Assembly: GCA_018662075.1 (NCBI GenBank)
Contig: JABJGX010000085.1
Span: forward strand, 1 to 6,487
Reading direction: 5' to 3'
Origin: Candidatus Peregrinibacteria bacterium
Lineage (GTDB): Bacteria > Patescibacteriota > Gracilibacteria > Peribacterales > Peribacteraceae
DNA length: 6,487 nt
Part shown: in pieces, positions 1 through 5,820 of the stretch
Layout of the letters: each line of letters opens with the position of its first letter
Position numbering within the stretch: position 1 is the first letter of the stretch
Position numbers and translations under genes: made by a program
Notes under the pieces: generated by a model
Database searches by the model: none
Seen by the model: the letters and a program-made list of their open reading frames with translations, nothing else
Told to the model about the DNA's origin: nothing

Positions 1-1380
1 AAGAGGTCTCTACTCATAATGATCGCTGTTCTTATTTCCCTGATGCTCCTTGCGAGTATTGGAAAAGCCATGATGTCTGTAAGAAACCTTGGTATTACAA
101 ATATTATTTCTATCGCAGGAGCAGACCTACCAAAAGACAACAATGGATACACCAACTTCCTTCTGATGGGACAGGGGCATGCAGACCATGACGGAAAGAA
201 CCTGACAGATACCATTATGGTTGCAAGTGTCGACCCAAAAGGAACCAAGAGCACGGTACTCCTCTCTTTGCCACGAGACCTTCACCTCTTAAATACAGAA
301 AGAATGGGTAAGGGAAAGCTGAACACCATGTACCGCGACTTCCGTAGTTACCTTATATACCAGAAAGGGCTCGAACCAGAAGTAGCATCTATTGATGCCC
401 TGCAAGAGATCGCAAACGAACTTAGTCGAAAGCTAGGGATCAACATTCATCACACGGTAAAAGTAGACTTCATCGCATTCACCAGAGCAGTAGACACTCT
501 CGGTGGTATAGACATAGATGTTCCCTACGACATTAACGACCAGGAGTATCCAAATGAAACCTTTGGCTATGAACCTTTTGTCATTAAAGCAGGCCCTCGG
601 CACCTCGATGGTGAGACTGCACTAAAGTACGCACGGAGCAGGCATACCACGAGCGACTTCGGGCGATCTGCGCGTCAGCAACAAGTACTCGGCACCATGG
701 CTCACACTGCAAAAGAAACTGGCGTACTCAAAGACCCTGCAGCCATCACATCATTTATGAAGATCATGTCGGAAAACGTCGAAACTACTATGACACTTCG
801 TGAACTAATCGGCGCTGCAGAGATCGCACAAAAACTTGATAGAGACAGTATCGTCGCCATGCAACTCAACGATCGCAATGCACTCTACGACTACATTATC
901 GAGCCAGGTGGATTCCTCTACACGCCACCGCGCTCACTCTTTAAAGGAGCATCTGTCCTTCTTCCGGTGTCTATTCCAGAGTTCCCAGTTACATGGAGAC
1001 AGCCGAAAGCATTTGCTGAACTCATCTTTAGAAACAGAGAGCTCTACCTAGATCGCCCTGTCATTTCTATTCTCAATGCTGGAGGTCCTCCGGGTACCGC
1101 AAGAAAGCTTGGAACAGAACTCAAGCGCTATGGGTTTACAGTGAGCACTATAGAGAACGCCGAAACAGAGAAAATAGACGCTTCGATGATCATCGGTGCC
1201 GTCGAACCAGACGAAATAGTAAAAAAGGTAGGAAAGATGCTTGGAATGCCTTTAAAACCATCTCCAAGCGATTTACCTGCCAGTCAGAAAGAGCGAATTA
1301 CCATTATTTTAGGACGTGATTACCGCTATACTCCTTTGCAGAATCTAATCAAAAATCTCCTCTCCAACCCCACCCCCTAA
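1..1380 (+). CDS. LCP (LytR-CpsA-Psr) family envelope protein with LytR C-terminal domain, 5' partial
   Basis: LCP proteins are membrane-anchored enzymes that transfer lipid-linked glycopolymers to the cell wall or other surface acceptors on the outer face of the membrane. The frame is open to base 1. The first Met in the window (base 19) would cut into a hydrophobic anchor that begins with Lys-Arg and Leu-Leu-Ile before it, so the real start is probably upstream. Numbering from that Met: membrane anchor to about residue 16; LCP domain about 45-230 with NFLLMG (46-51), TDTIM (63-67), LSLPRD (82-87), and the C-terminal signature HLDGETALKYARSRH (195-209) followed by DFGRSARQQQVL (213-224), which supply the conserved Asp and Arg residues that bind the pyrophosphate of the lipid donor. 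Residues about 346-435 match the LytR C-terminal domain (ISILNAGGPPGTARKL, then IILGRDY). The polymer and acceptor cannot be told from sequence. The stop codon lies inside a C-rich tandem repeat. Confidence 0.93.
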   Translation, partial: KRSLLIMIAVLISLMLLASIGKAMMSVRNLGITNIISIAGADLPKDNNGYTNFLLMGQGHADHDGKNLTDTIMVASVDPKGTKSTVLLSLPRDLHLLNTERMGKGKLNTMYRDFRSYLIYQKGLEPEVASIDALQEIANELSRKLGINIHHTVKVDFIAFTRAVDTLGGIDIDVPYDINDQEYPNETFGYEPFVIKAGPRHLDGETALKYARSRHTTSDFGRSARQQQVLGTMAHTAKETGVLKDPAAITSFMKIMSENVETTMTLRELIGAAEIAQKLDRDSIVAMQLNDRNALYDYIIEPGGFLYTPPRSLFKGASVLLPVSIPEFPVTWRQPKAFAELIFRNRELYLDRPVISILNAGGPPGTARKLGTELKRYGFTVSTIENAETEKIDASMIIGAVEPDEIVKKVGKMLGMPLKPSPSDLPASQKERITIILGRDYRYTPLQNLIKNLLSNPTP

Positions 1381-1400
1381 CCCTACCCCCTAATCCTACC
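1368..1400. repeat. 13-bp C-rich tandem repeat with minus-strand G-quadruplex motif
   Basis: Two adjacent 13-base units, CCCCACCCCCTAA (1368-1380) and CCCTACCCCCTAA (1381-1393), differ at one base and are followed by a partial third unit, TCCTACC (1394-1400). Each full unit contains TAA; the first one is the stop codon of the LCP gene. The array ends exactly at the GTG start of the next gene. On the minus strand, four G-runs of 5, 3, 5 and 4 bases (1390-1368) are separated by loops of 2, 3 and 1 bases, which satisfies the usual G-quadruplex pattern; the plus strand has the matching i-motif pattern. Any function is inference. Confidence 0.85.
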
Positions 1401-2324
1401 GTGACTCCTAGAGAGATCATCGCAAAAGCGTGGGCAATGACCAAAAAAGAAAAACTTCTTCGAAGGTGGGGGTTCTCTTCAGCTCTACTAGAGACATTAC
1501 TCAACGTAAAACTCCTCATCTACCAGTCTTGGTTCTTTTACCTCTACGTTATCAAGGGTGAAACTATTAGCTTCTTTGCAATGGAAGAGCTCTTTATAGA
1601 ATACATGCCAGCAACAGTTGCATGGTCGCTTATCGTCTTCATCTTCTTTCTCGTTGCAGTGGAGCTTATCTTCCCTCACTTTGCGAAAGGTGCAGTCATC
1701 GGGCTTGCAGCGAAAGCACACAAAAAACAGGAGGTAAAAGGAGGACTGGTTCTCGCACTCTATAACTGTGTCCCCATCTTTATTGTTCATGAACTCTTCG
1801 TTCTTGGTGGCATCTCTACTGTCATTACTATTGGCTCTCTTATGATCCGGTACGGACCTCCAGGAGATTTCCTACTCCTCCCACTCGGACTTCTTGTGTT
1901 CTTCTGGATATTCTCCAACATTTTGCATTTCTTTGCAGCGTTTGCAGAAGAAGCAATTGTTATCCATAAACTTGGACCGTTCGCTGCTATCGGCAAAAGT
2001 ATGAAGCTCATTATTAGTCACCTCGGACACGTTGTCTTCTTGCTGATCCTTCTCTTTGTTATTAGCCTTCGTATTCTGATAAACATCGTGATGATCCTCC
2101 TCATTCCAGGAGTCGTCATGGGTGTCGGTTTACTCCTTACAAAAGTCTTCTCCCCTGTACTGAGTTACAGTATTGGAAGCTTTATTGGTTTGATTCTCGT
2201 TGCAACAGGAAGCTACTTCTTTGCATACGTCACGGTCTTCAAGCAAACCGTGTGGACCATTACCTATCTAGAACTCAGCCAGATCAAAGACCTCGATGTC
2301 ATCCACGAGGAAGCGAAAGAGTAG
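1401..2324 (+). CDS. Multi-spanning membrane protein of unknown function
   Basis: I do not recognise a named family for this 307-residue protein. It begins with a short, basic, amphipathic cytoplasmic segment (residues 1-25, rich in Lys and Arg) and then has about six hydrophobic segments: roughly 27-50, 71-93, 122-147, 155-182, 209-247 (long, possibly two helices) and 254-282, ending in a charged tail. Residues about 180-210 (FAEEAIVIHKLGPFAAIGKS and after) recall the region seen in bacterial integral membrane proteins of the glycerophosphodiester-phosphodiesterase membrane-domain type, but this is only a resemblance. The start chosen is GTG at 1401, directly after the C-rich repeat, because the preceding residues fit the conserved-looking basic N terminus; ATG at 1437 is an alternative. 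No Shine-Dalgarno sequence precedes either. It is 20 bases behind the LCP gene and 17 bases ahead of the transporter, so it is probably co-transcribed with both. Confidence 0.75.
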   Translation: MTPREIIAKAWAMTKKEKLLRRWGFSSALLETLLNVKLLIYQSWFFYLYVIKGETISFFAMEELFIEYMPATVAWSLIVFIFFLVAVELIFPHFAKGAVIGLAAKAHKKQEVKGGLVLALYNCVPIFIVHELFVLGGISTVITIGSLMIRYGPPGDFLLLPLGLLVFFWIFSNILHFFAAFAEEAIVIHKLGPFAAIGKSMKLIISHLGHVVFLLILLFVISLRILINIVMILLIPGVVMGVGLLLTKVFSPVLSYSIGSFIGLILVATGSYFFAYVTVFKQTVWTITYLELSQIKDLDVIHEEAKE

Positions 2325-2341
2325 TAGTGTAAACTGTGTCC

Positions 2342-3535
2342 ATGAAAGATTATCACGTACGTCTACGGAGCAATATCTGGAAGCTTTATATCCTCGATTT
2401 TTTACGTGGGTCACTATTCTTCATTCCAATCATTGTCCCGTTCATGCTGAGCACTGGTCTCAACCTCCAACAAGTATTCATCTTGCAGGGTATTTTTACA
2501 ATGATCTCTGTTCTGTTTGAAATTCCTTCTGGGTACGCATCAGATAAATGGGGCCGAAAAAGCACGTGCATCGTTGCTGGTGTTACCTCGTTCATCGGGA
2601 TCTACTTCTATGCCATCAGTACGAACTTCACAACGTTCCTCGTTGGAGATATCTTCCTTGGAATTGGCATGAGCTTTTATTCAGGAACGCTTGAAGCACT
2701 CATGTACGACACGCTCCTTGAACTAGGCGAGACAGACTCTTATAAGCGTGTCAGTGGAAACCTCGCCCTATCACATTTTGGGGCAGAGGCAATTATGAGC
2801 GTCATTGGAGGCTTCCTCGTAGCGTATAGTCTCAGGCTGCCTGTGTATGCATCGCTGGTTCCGTACGGACTCGGATGTCTTGTCGTCCTGCTCCTCCAAG
2901 AACCACGAAGGCACAAAATGCAGGAAGGAAGACACCTTGAAATCATGTGGCGGATCACCAAAGAAAGTATCATCCATAATGTCCCACTGCGATGCATCAT
3001 TATTCTTAATAGTGTCATAGCCCTTATGACCATGTCGCTCTTCTGGTACACCCAGCCATACCAGACAAGTGTAGGGCTTCCTCTAGTGTACTTCGGACTC
3101 ATACACGCCGTCATTGTTTTGATTGGCGCCATCGCATCAAAGTACACGCATAGCCTAGAACAATATTTTGATGATCGATTACTCCTCACAACCATCGCAC
3201 TCACTGTGTTCATATCGTTTATTGCACTCGGATACATCTCCTCCCTATGGGCGCTCGTCTTCTTCGGCTTTGCACGTATCGCTTGGGGGATCCTCTCTCC
3301 TCTTACCAGTAACATTATTAATAGAATGACAACCTCTGACATACGAGCAACAGTATTGTCTATACGATCGTTCTTCTTCCGTGGAATGTTTACACTCGCT
3401 TCTCCTCTGCTTGGTTACATGGCAGATGTATTAACTATTAACCAAGCAATTCTCATAACAGGAATAGTAGGAGGGATACTGATAGTGATCACGTTCTTCA
3501 GTATGAGTTTAGTGTGGAATAAAATTCCACAATAA
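2342..3535 (+). CDS. MFS transporter, 12 transmembrane helices
   Basis: This is a 397-residue major facilitator superfamily permease, a proton- or ion-coupled inner-membrane transporter; the substrate cannot be named. The family signature motif A, G-Y-A-S-D-K-W-G-R-K at residues 64-73, sits in the cytoplasmic loop between helices 2 and 3. Hydrophobic segments lie at about 13-36, 45-65, 75-93, 98-118, 146-163, 166-186, then a charged central loop (about 187-213) and 216-236, 247-267, 280-300, 301-322, 342-362, 367-388, giving the classic 6+6 layout. A segment near 136-160 and the LLLQEPRR end of the first half are typical of drug-efflux-like MFS members. Start: ATG at 2342 was preferred over GTG at 2336, which adds only two residues; neither has a ribosome binding site. 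The gene follows the membrane protein by 17 bases. Its last codons form a perfect hairpin (3513-3531) that lacks a T tract. Confidence 0.9.
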   Translation: MKDYHVRLRSNIWKLYILDFLRGSLFFIPIIVPFMLSTGLNLQQVFILQGIFTMISVLFEIPSGYASDKWGRKSTCIVAGVTSFIGIYFYAISTNFTTFLVGDIFLGIGMSFYSGTLEALMYDTLLELGETDSYKRVSGNLALSHFGAEAIMSVIGGFLVAYSLRLPVYASLVPYGLGCLVVLLLQEPRRHKMQEGRHLEIMWRITKESIIHNVPLRCIIILNSVIALMTMSLFWYTQPYQTSVGLPLVYFGLIHAVIVLIGAIASKYTHSLEQYFDDRLLLTTIALTVFISFIALGYISSLWALVFFGFARIAWGILSPLTSNIINRMTTSDIRATVLSIRSFFFRGMFTLASPLLGYMADVLTINQAILITGIVGGILIVITFFSMSLVWNKIPQ

Positions 3536-3542
3536 AAAAGAT

Positions 3543-3571
3543 TTGACAGTGAACACCCGTACACCTACTAT
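3543..3571 (+). promoter_or_regulatory. Sigma-70-type promoter of lexA
   Basis: A perfect -35 box TTGACA (3543-3548) is followed by a 17-base spacer and a -10 box TACTAT (3566-3571), five of six matching TATAAT. Transcription should begin near 3578, leaving a leader of about 20 bases before the lexA ATG at 3598. This is the best promoter seen in the window, so lexA can be expressed independently of the upstream envelope genes. Confidence 0.85.
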
Positions 3572-3578
3572 GGTGTAC
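3559..3578. promoter_or_regulatory. Probable LexA operator (SOS box), perfect palindrome over the -10 box
   Basis: GTACACC (3559-3565), six bases, then GGTGTAC (3572-3578) is a perfect inverted repeat whose six-base centre is exactly the -10 hexamer TACTAT. A dimeric repressor bound here would block RNA polymerase. Its position just before lexA points to autoregulation by LexA, as in other bacteria. The half-site differs from the E. coli (CTGT-N8-ACAG) and Bacillus (GAAC-N4-GTTC) boxes. A further ACACC at 3553-3557 repeats the half-site core 8 bases upstream. Binding by LexA is inferred, not shown. Confidence 0.78.
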
Positions 3579-3597
3579 GACCGTTCCACCATACACT

Positions 3598-4206
3598 ATG
3601 AGCCTTACACCACATCAGCGCACCGTGCTGAATTACATCGGAGAGTTCCAACGCAAACGCGGATACTCCCCTTCACTGAGCGACCTTGCTCTTGCCTTTG
3701 GCGTGAGTAGTAAAAATGCTGTCGCGAAAGTGGTAAACGTTTTAGTGCGCGAAGCACACCTGGAAAAAGACCCAAAGGGCCGTATTAAGATTATGGAACA
3801 CGGAAACGAAACAGAAAACGTACCACAACCAATGATGCTTCCCCTCTTCGGTCCTATTTCTGCAGGTTTTGCAGCACCAGTAGAAGAGCAAGCAGAAGAA
3901 ATGATCACACTGGATAACTATCTGATTGGCGACAAGGCTTCCACCTTCCTCTTGCGTGTCAAAGGAGACAGTATGATGGATGCAGGTATCTACGAAGGAG
4001 ACATCGTCGTCGTGAACCGTAAAAAAACACCGAAGCTCAATGACATTGTTGTCGGAGTACTCGACGGAGAGTTCACCTTAAAGCGCCTCAAGCGCGATAA
4101 AGGGAAATACTATTTGCAAGCCGAGAATGCCAGTTATCCGGACATGTACGCTGTTGAAGAGCTACAAACAGCAGGTGTCATAGAGGGGATAATGCGAAAG
4201 TACTAA
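3598..4206 (+). CDS. lexA: LexA repressor, SOS regulator
   Basis: LexA is a dimeric cytoplasmic repressor of DNA-damage genes; RecA filaments stimulate it to cut itself. This 202-residue protein has the normal length and both domains. Residues 1-66 form the winged-helix DNA-binding domain (LTPHQRTVLNYI, then RGYSPSLSDLALAFGVSS with the recognition helix at about 38-50). The cleavage site Ala89-Gly90 lies in PISAGF. The S24-type peptidase domain has the nucleophile Ser125 in KGDSMMDAGI and the general-base Lys162 in FTLKRLKR, so self-cleavage should work. The N-terminal domain separates it from UmuD. The ATG at 3598 is the natural start: it is 20 bases from the predicted transcription start and gives the expected N terminus, although no Shine-Dalgarno motif is present. 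The gene has its own promoter and palindromic operator and is followed after 34 bases by a translesion polymerase. Confidence 0.97.
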   Translation: MSLTPHQRTVLNYIGEFQRKRGYSPSLSDLALAFGVSSKNAVAKVVNVLVREAHLEKDPKGRIKIMEHGNETENVPQPMMLPLFGPISAGFAAPVEEQAEEMITLDNYLIGDKASTFLLRVKGDSMMDAGIYEGDIVVVNRKKTPKLNDIVVGVLDGEFTLKRLKRDKGKYYLQAENASYPDMYAVEELQTAGVIEGIMRKY

Positions 4207-4240
4207 CACCTATTTTATTACCGTTTTACAACGCTTTTTA

Positions 4241-5470
4241 ATGATCGCGCATATCGATGCGGATGCTTTTTTTGCCTCCGCCCTCCAAAGAAAACGGCCA
4301 GACCTAAAAGGAAAACCACTACTCGCGCTGGGTATGGGAGGAGGGTGCGTGATAGCTGCAAGCTATGAAGCAAAAGCATGCGGGATAAAGACTGGTATGC
4401 GCCTCGGAGATGCAAGGCGACTATGCCCAAACGCTGTTGCTCTTCCGTCAGACTTCGACGAAGCGCTCCTTGCCTCTCGTCAGATAGAACAGATCCTCCA
4501 GAACCGTTGCCCAATCATTCAGCGGTACAGTGTTGATGAATGGTTCCTCGATGTCCGTGCATTACCAGGTGGTGTCCCTGAAGACATCCTCGGTTGGGCA
4601 GTAGAACTAAAAGATACTGTAAGCCGCTCTGTCGGGCTGACTGTCTCTATAGGAGTTGGACCAAGTAAGTTACTCGCAAAGATGTCTAGCGAGTACCAAA
4701 AGCCCTTTGGGGCAACCATAGTCTTACCTCATAAAGATTCTAAACGCGCGAACTGCCCTTCCATTTTAACGATCGAAGAATTCTTGCGCGACAGAACAGA
4801 CGACTCAATCCCCGGGATAGGAGCAAGGCGCGCTGTACATGCCGAAGCAAATGGGTGGCACACTGCATGGGACATCGCAAATGCTGACAAAGAGAAAGTG
4901 CAGCGTCTTTTTGGCAGGCCTGGACTCGACATGCAACGAGAGCTCCTCGGTGAGGCACTCGAGAAAGTGGAAACAGAGAGCGCTCCACCGAAATCTATTT
5001 CTCGCACACGAAGTTTTAGACCTGATAAAAATAGAGAGATGGTGTACGCACATCTTTTGCATCATTTGACCTACACCATGCTAAAAATGAGGCGTGAAGG
5101 TTTGGCATGTACGTCGGTCACTGTGTGGCTTCGAAATGCGGAGTACACCTTCGAACAAAAAATATACAAACTCCCCCAAGCCACAGATACTGAAGAACAA
5201 GTACTTCCCTACATGCATAAGTTATTTGAAAAACTCTATGAGTACGGAACCGCGTACACCCAAGTAGGCCTTGGGCTTTATGGGCTCAACCCAAAAGGCG
5301 GCGTGCAGTATTCTTTATTCGAGAACATTAAAAGATTAGACGAAGCAGAAGATGTCCAACGTGCTATGGACACTCTTCATAAACGATACGGAAGGGAATC
5401 CCTCAAGCGTGGGGCAGCTCTTCCTGTTGTCAGTGCCAAGAAGCAGCGTCTGGGAGCCATAAACGAGTAG
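4241..5470 (+). CDS. Y-family translesion DNA polymerase (UmuC/DinB-like)
   Basis: This 409-residue enzyme copies past damaged bases with low fidelity and without proofreading. The order of motifs is complete: HIDADAFFAS (4-13) with metal-binding Asp6 and steric-gate Phe11; ASYEAKACGIKTGM (40-53); YSVDEWFLD (96-104) with catalytic Asp99 and Glu100; VSIGVGPSKLLAKMSS (135-150); a helix-hairpin-helix thumb starting at IPGIG (190-194); and the little-finger entry KSISRTRSF (251-259). QYSLF (356-360) is a good sliding-clamp-binding motif. The C-terminal AMDTLHKRYGRESLKRGA (375-392) resembles the end of UmuC, and the length is nearer UmuC (about 420) than DinB (about 350), but I would not assign umuC or dinB without a tree. 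Trp101 in the SVDEW motif is unusual, since Ala, Cys, Gly or Val is more common. It starts 34 bases after lexA with no promoter between, so it is probably in the LexA-controlled transcript. Confidence 0.96.
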   Translation: MIAHIDADAFFASALQRKRPDLKGKPLLALGMGGGCVIAASYEAKACGIKTGMRLGDARRLCPNAVALPSDFDEALLASRQIEQILQNRCPIIQRYSVDEWFLDVRALPGGVPEDILGWAVELKDTVSRSVGLTVSIGVGPSKLLAKMSSEYQKPFGATIVLPHKDSKRANCPSILTIEEFLRDRTDDSIPGIGARRAVHAEANGWHTAWDIANADKEKVQRLFGRPGLDMQRELLGEALEKVETESAPPKSISRTRSFRPDKNREMVYAHLLHHLTYTMLKMRREGLACTSVTVWLRNAEYTFEQKIYKLPQATDTEEQVLPYMHKLFEKLYEYGTAYTQVGLGLYGLNPKGGVQYSLFENIKRLDEAEDVQRAMDTLHKRYGRESLKRGAALPVVSAKKQRLGAINE

Positions 5471-5503
5471 CCTGTGTGACAATGTATATACAATGTAATA
5501 CAA

Positions 5504-5532
5504 AATAGCTTTGCTATTCCTTTGCCTCTTTT
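5504..5532 (+). terminator. Weak candidate terminator of the lexA-polymerase unit
   Basis: AATAGC (5504-5509), three T, and GCTATT (5513-5518) form a perfect 6-bp hairpin 33 bases after the polymerase stop, followed by an interrupted T/C-rich stretch (5519-5532). The T tract is broken and the stem is short and A/T-rich, so it would be a poor intrinsic terminator. The same bases can pair with 5775-5786 in the longer inverted repeat. Confidence 0.25.
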
Positions 5533-5558
5533 GCAACTTTTGAAAGATCAAAAGTAGC
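5533..5558. repeat. Left side hairpin of the intergenic inverted repeat
   Basis: A 26-base hairpin: an 11-position stem with one A-A mismatch and an AAGA loop (5544-5547). The strand after it on plus is CAAAAATC and on minus is A-rich, so it lacks the T tract of an intrinsic terminator. It mirrors the hairpin at 5743-5768 in length, in a CTTTT stem run and in the flanking AAAAATC/GATTTTT block. Confidence 0.7.
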
Positions 5559-5742
5559 CAAAAATCTTAGCCACGCCACTGATATGAACGACGTCTGTCA
5601 GTTGCGTTTGTCTGAGCGAAAAGAATAACCATGCCTACTTCTTTATAGTGCCCGAATGCTCCGCAAGGCGGAGTTGAGGGTACGCACGTCTACAGTGAAA
5701 GAGTTATTGCTTTGAGTGAGTTAGCAACTGACTTGATTTTTC

Positions 5743-5768
5743 GTGCCTTTTTATCAAGAAAAAGGCAC
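5743..5768. repeat. Right side hairpin of the intergenic inverted repeat, with possible pseudoknot
   Basis: GTGCCTTTTT (5743-5752) pairs perfectly with AAAAAGGCAC (5759-5768) around the loop ATCAAG (5753-5758). The loop is exactly complementary to CTTGAT at 5732-5737, so an H-type pseudoknot is possible, competing with part of the neighbouring long-range pairings. No T tract follows on either strand. Confidence 0.75.
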
Positions 5769-5785
5769 AAGAGAAATAGCGGAGC

Positions 5786-5815
5786 TGTGTCACATTGTAT
5801 CGCATTTGTGACACA
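5786..5815. repeat. Perfect 9-bp inverted repeat just downstream of valS
   Basis: TGTGTCACA (5786-5794) and TGTGACACA (5807-5815) are perfect inverted repeats with a 12-base spacer, starting 5 bases after the valS stop on the minus strand. It could stabilise the valS mRNA 3' end or be a protein-binding palindrome. It lacks a T tract, so it is not a standard intrinsic terminator. Both halves also take part in the longer inverted repeat. Confidence 0.6.
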
Positions 5816-5820
5816 AACAA

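Larger units (their letters stand above)
5473..5815. repeat. Long nested imperfect inverted repeat filling the convergent intergenic gap; possible structured RNA or MITE-like element
   Basis: The gap 5471-5820 contains no believable ORF. Complementary blocks nest in strict order: TGTGT 5473-5477 with 5811-5815; ATACAATGT 5488-5496 with 5792-5800; 5507-5518 with 5775-5786 (12 pairs, two of them U-G wobbles in a plus-strand transcript); CTCTT 5526-5530 with 5769-5773; AAAAATC 5560-5566 with 5735-5741; GTCAGTTGC 5597-5605 with 5724-5732; AAAGAATAAC 5620-5629 with 5703-5713 (one bulged G); and an apex hairpin CTCCGC-AAG-GCGGAG 5659-5673. Two 26-base side hairpins (5533-5558, 5743-5768) sit symmetrically, so the fold has a four-way junction. 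It could be a structured RNA, a DNA element with terminal inverted repeats, or two inverted copies of one repeat. No target-site duplication is visible. The pairing is seen; the function is unknown. Confidence 0.7.

Noticed and set aside
2740..3342. 200-codon open frame on the minus strand inside the MFS gene
   Set aside because: It lies entirely within a clear transporter gene and its translation has no family-like features; it is a shadow frame.
3513..3531. Perfect 8-bp hairpin TGTGGAAT-AAA-ATTCCACA at the end of the MFS gene as a terminator
   Set aside because: It is inside the last codons, is A/T-rich, and is followed by A residues rather than T residues on the plus strand; a T tract exists only on the wrong side.
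3551..3562. Bacillus-type LexA box GAAC-N4-GTAC
   Set aside because: It misses one base of the GAAC-N4-GTTC palindrome and is weaker than the perfect 7-6-7 palindrome that overlaps the -10 box; it may only be an extra half-site.
4218..4514. 98-codon minus-strand open frame before and within the polymerase gene
   Set aside because: It is antisense to the conserved palm-domain coding region and has no recognisable motif.
5485..5494. TGTATATACA, a 10-base palindrome
   Set aside because: Short A/T-rich palindromes arise often by chance, and there is no gene start nearby that it could regulate.
5476..5504. Possible promoter GTGACA-N17-TACAAA for the intergenic structure
   Set aside because: The -10 matches only four of six positions and the whole match lies inside a repeat arm; too weak to annotate.
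5471..5820. CRISPR array or tRNA gene in the intergenic gap
   Set aside because: There are no regularly spaced direct repeats, and the paired blocks do not fit tRNA arm lengths or carry the conserved T-loop sequence.
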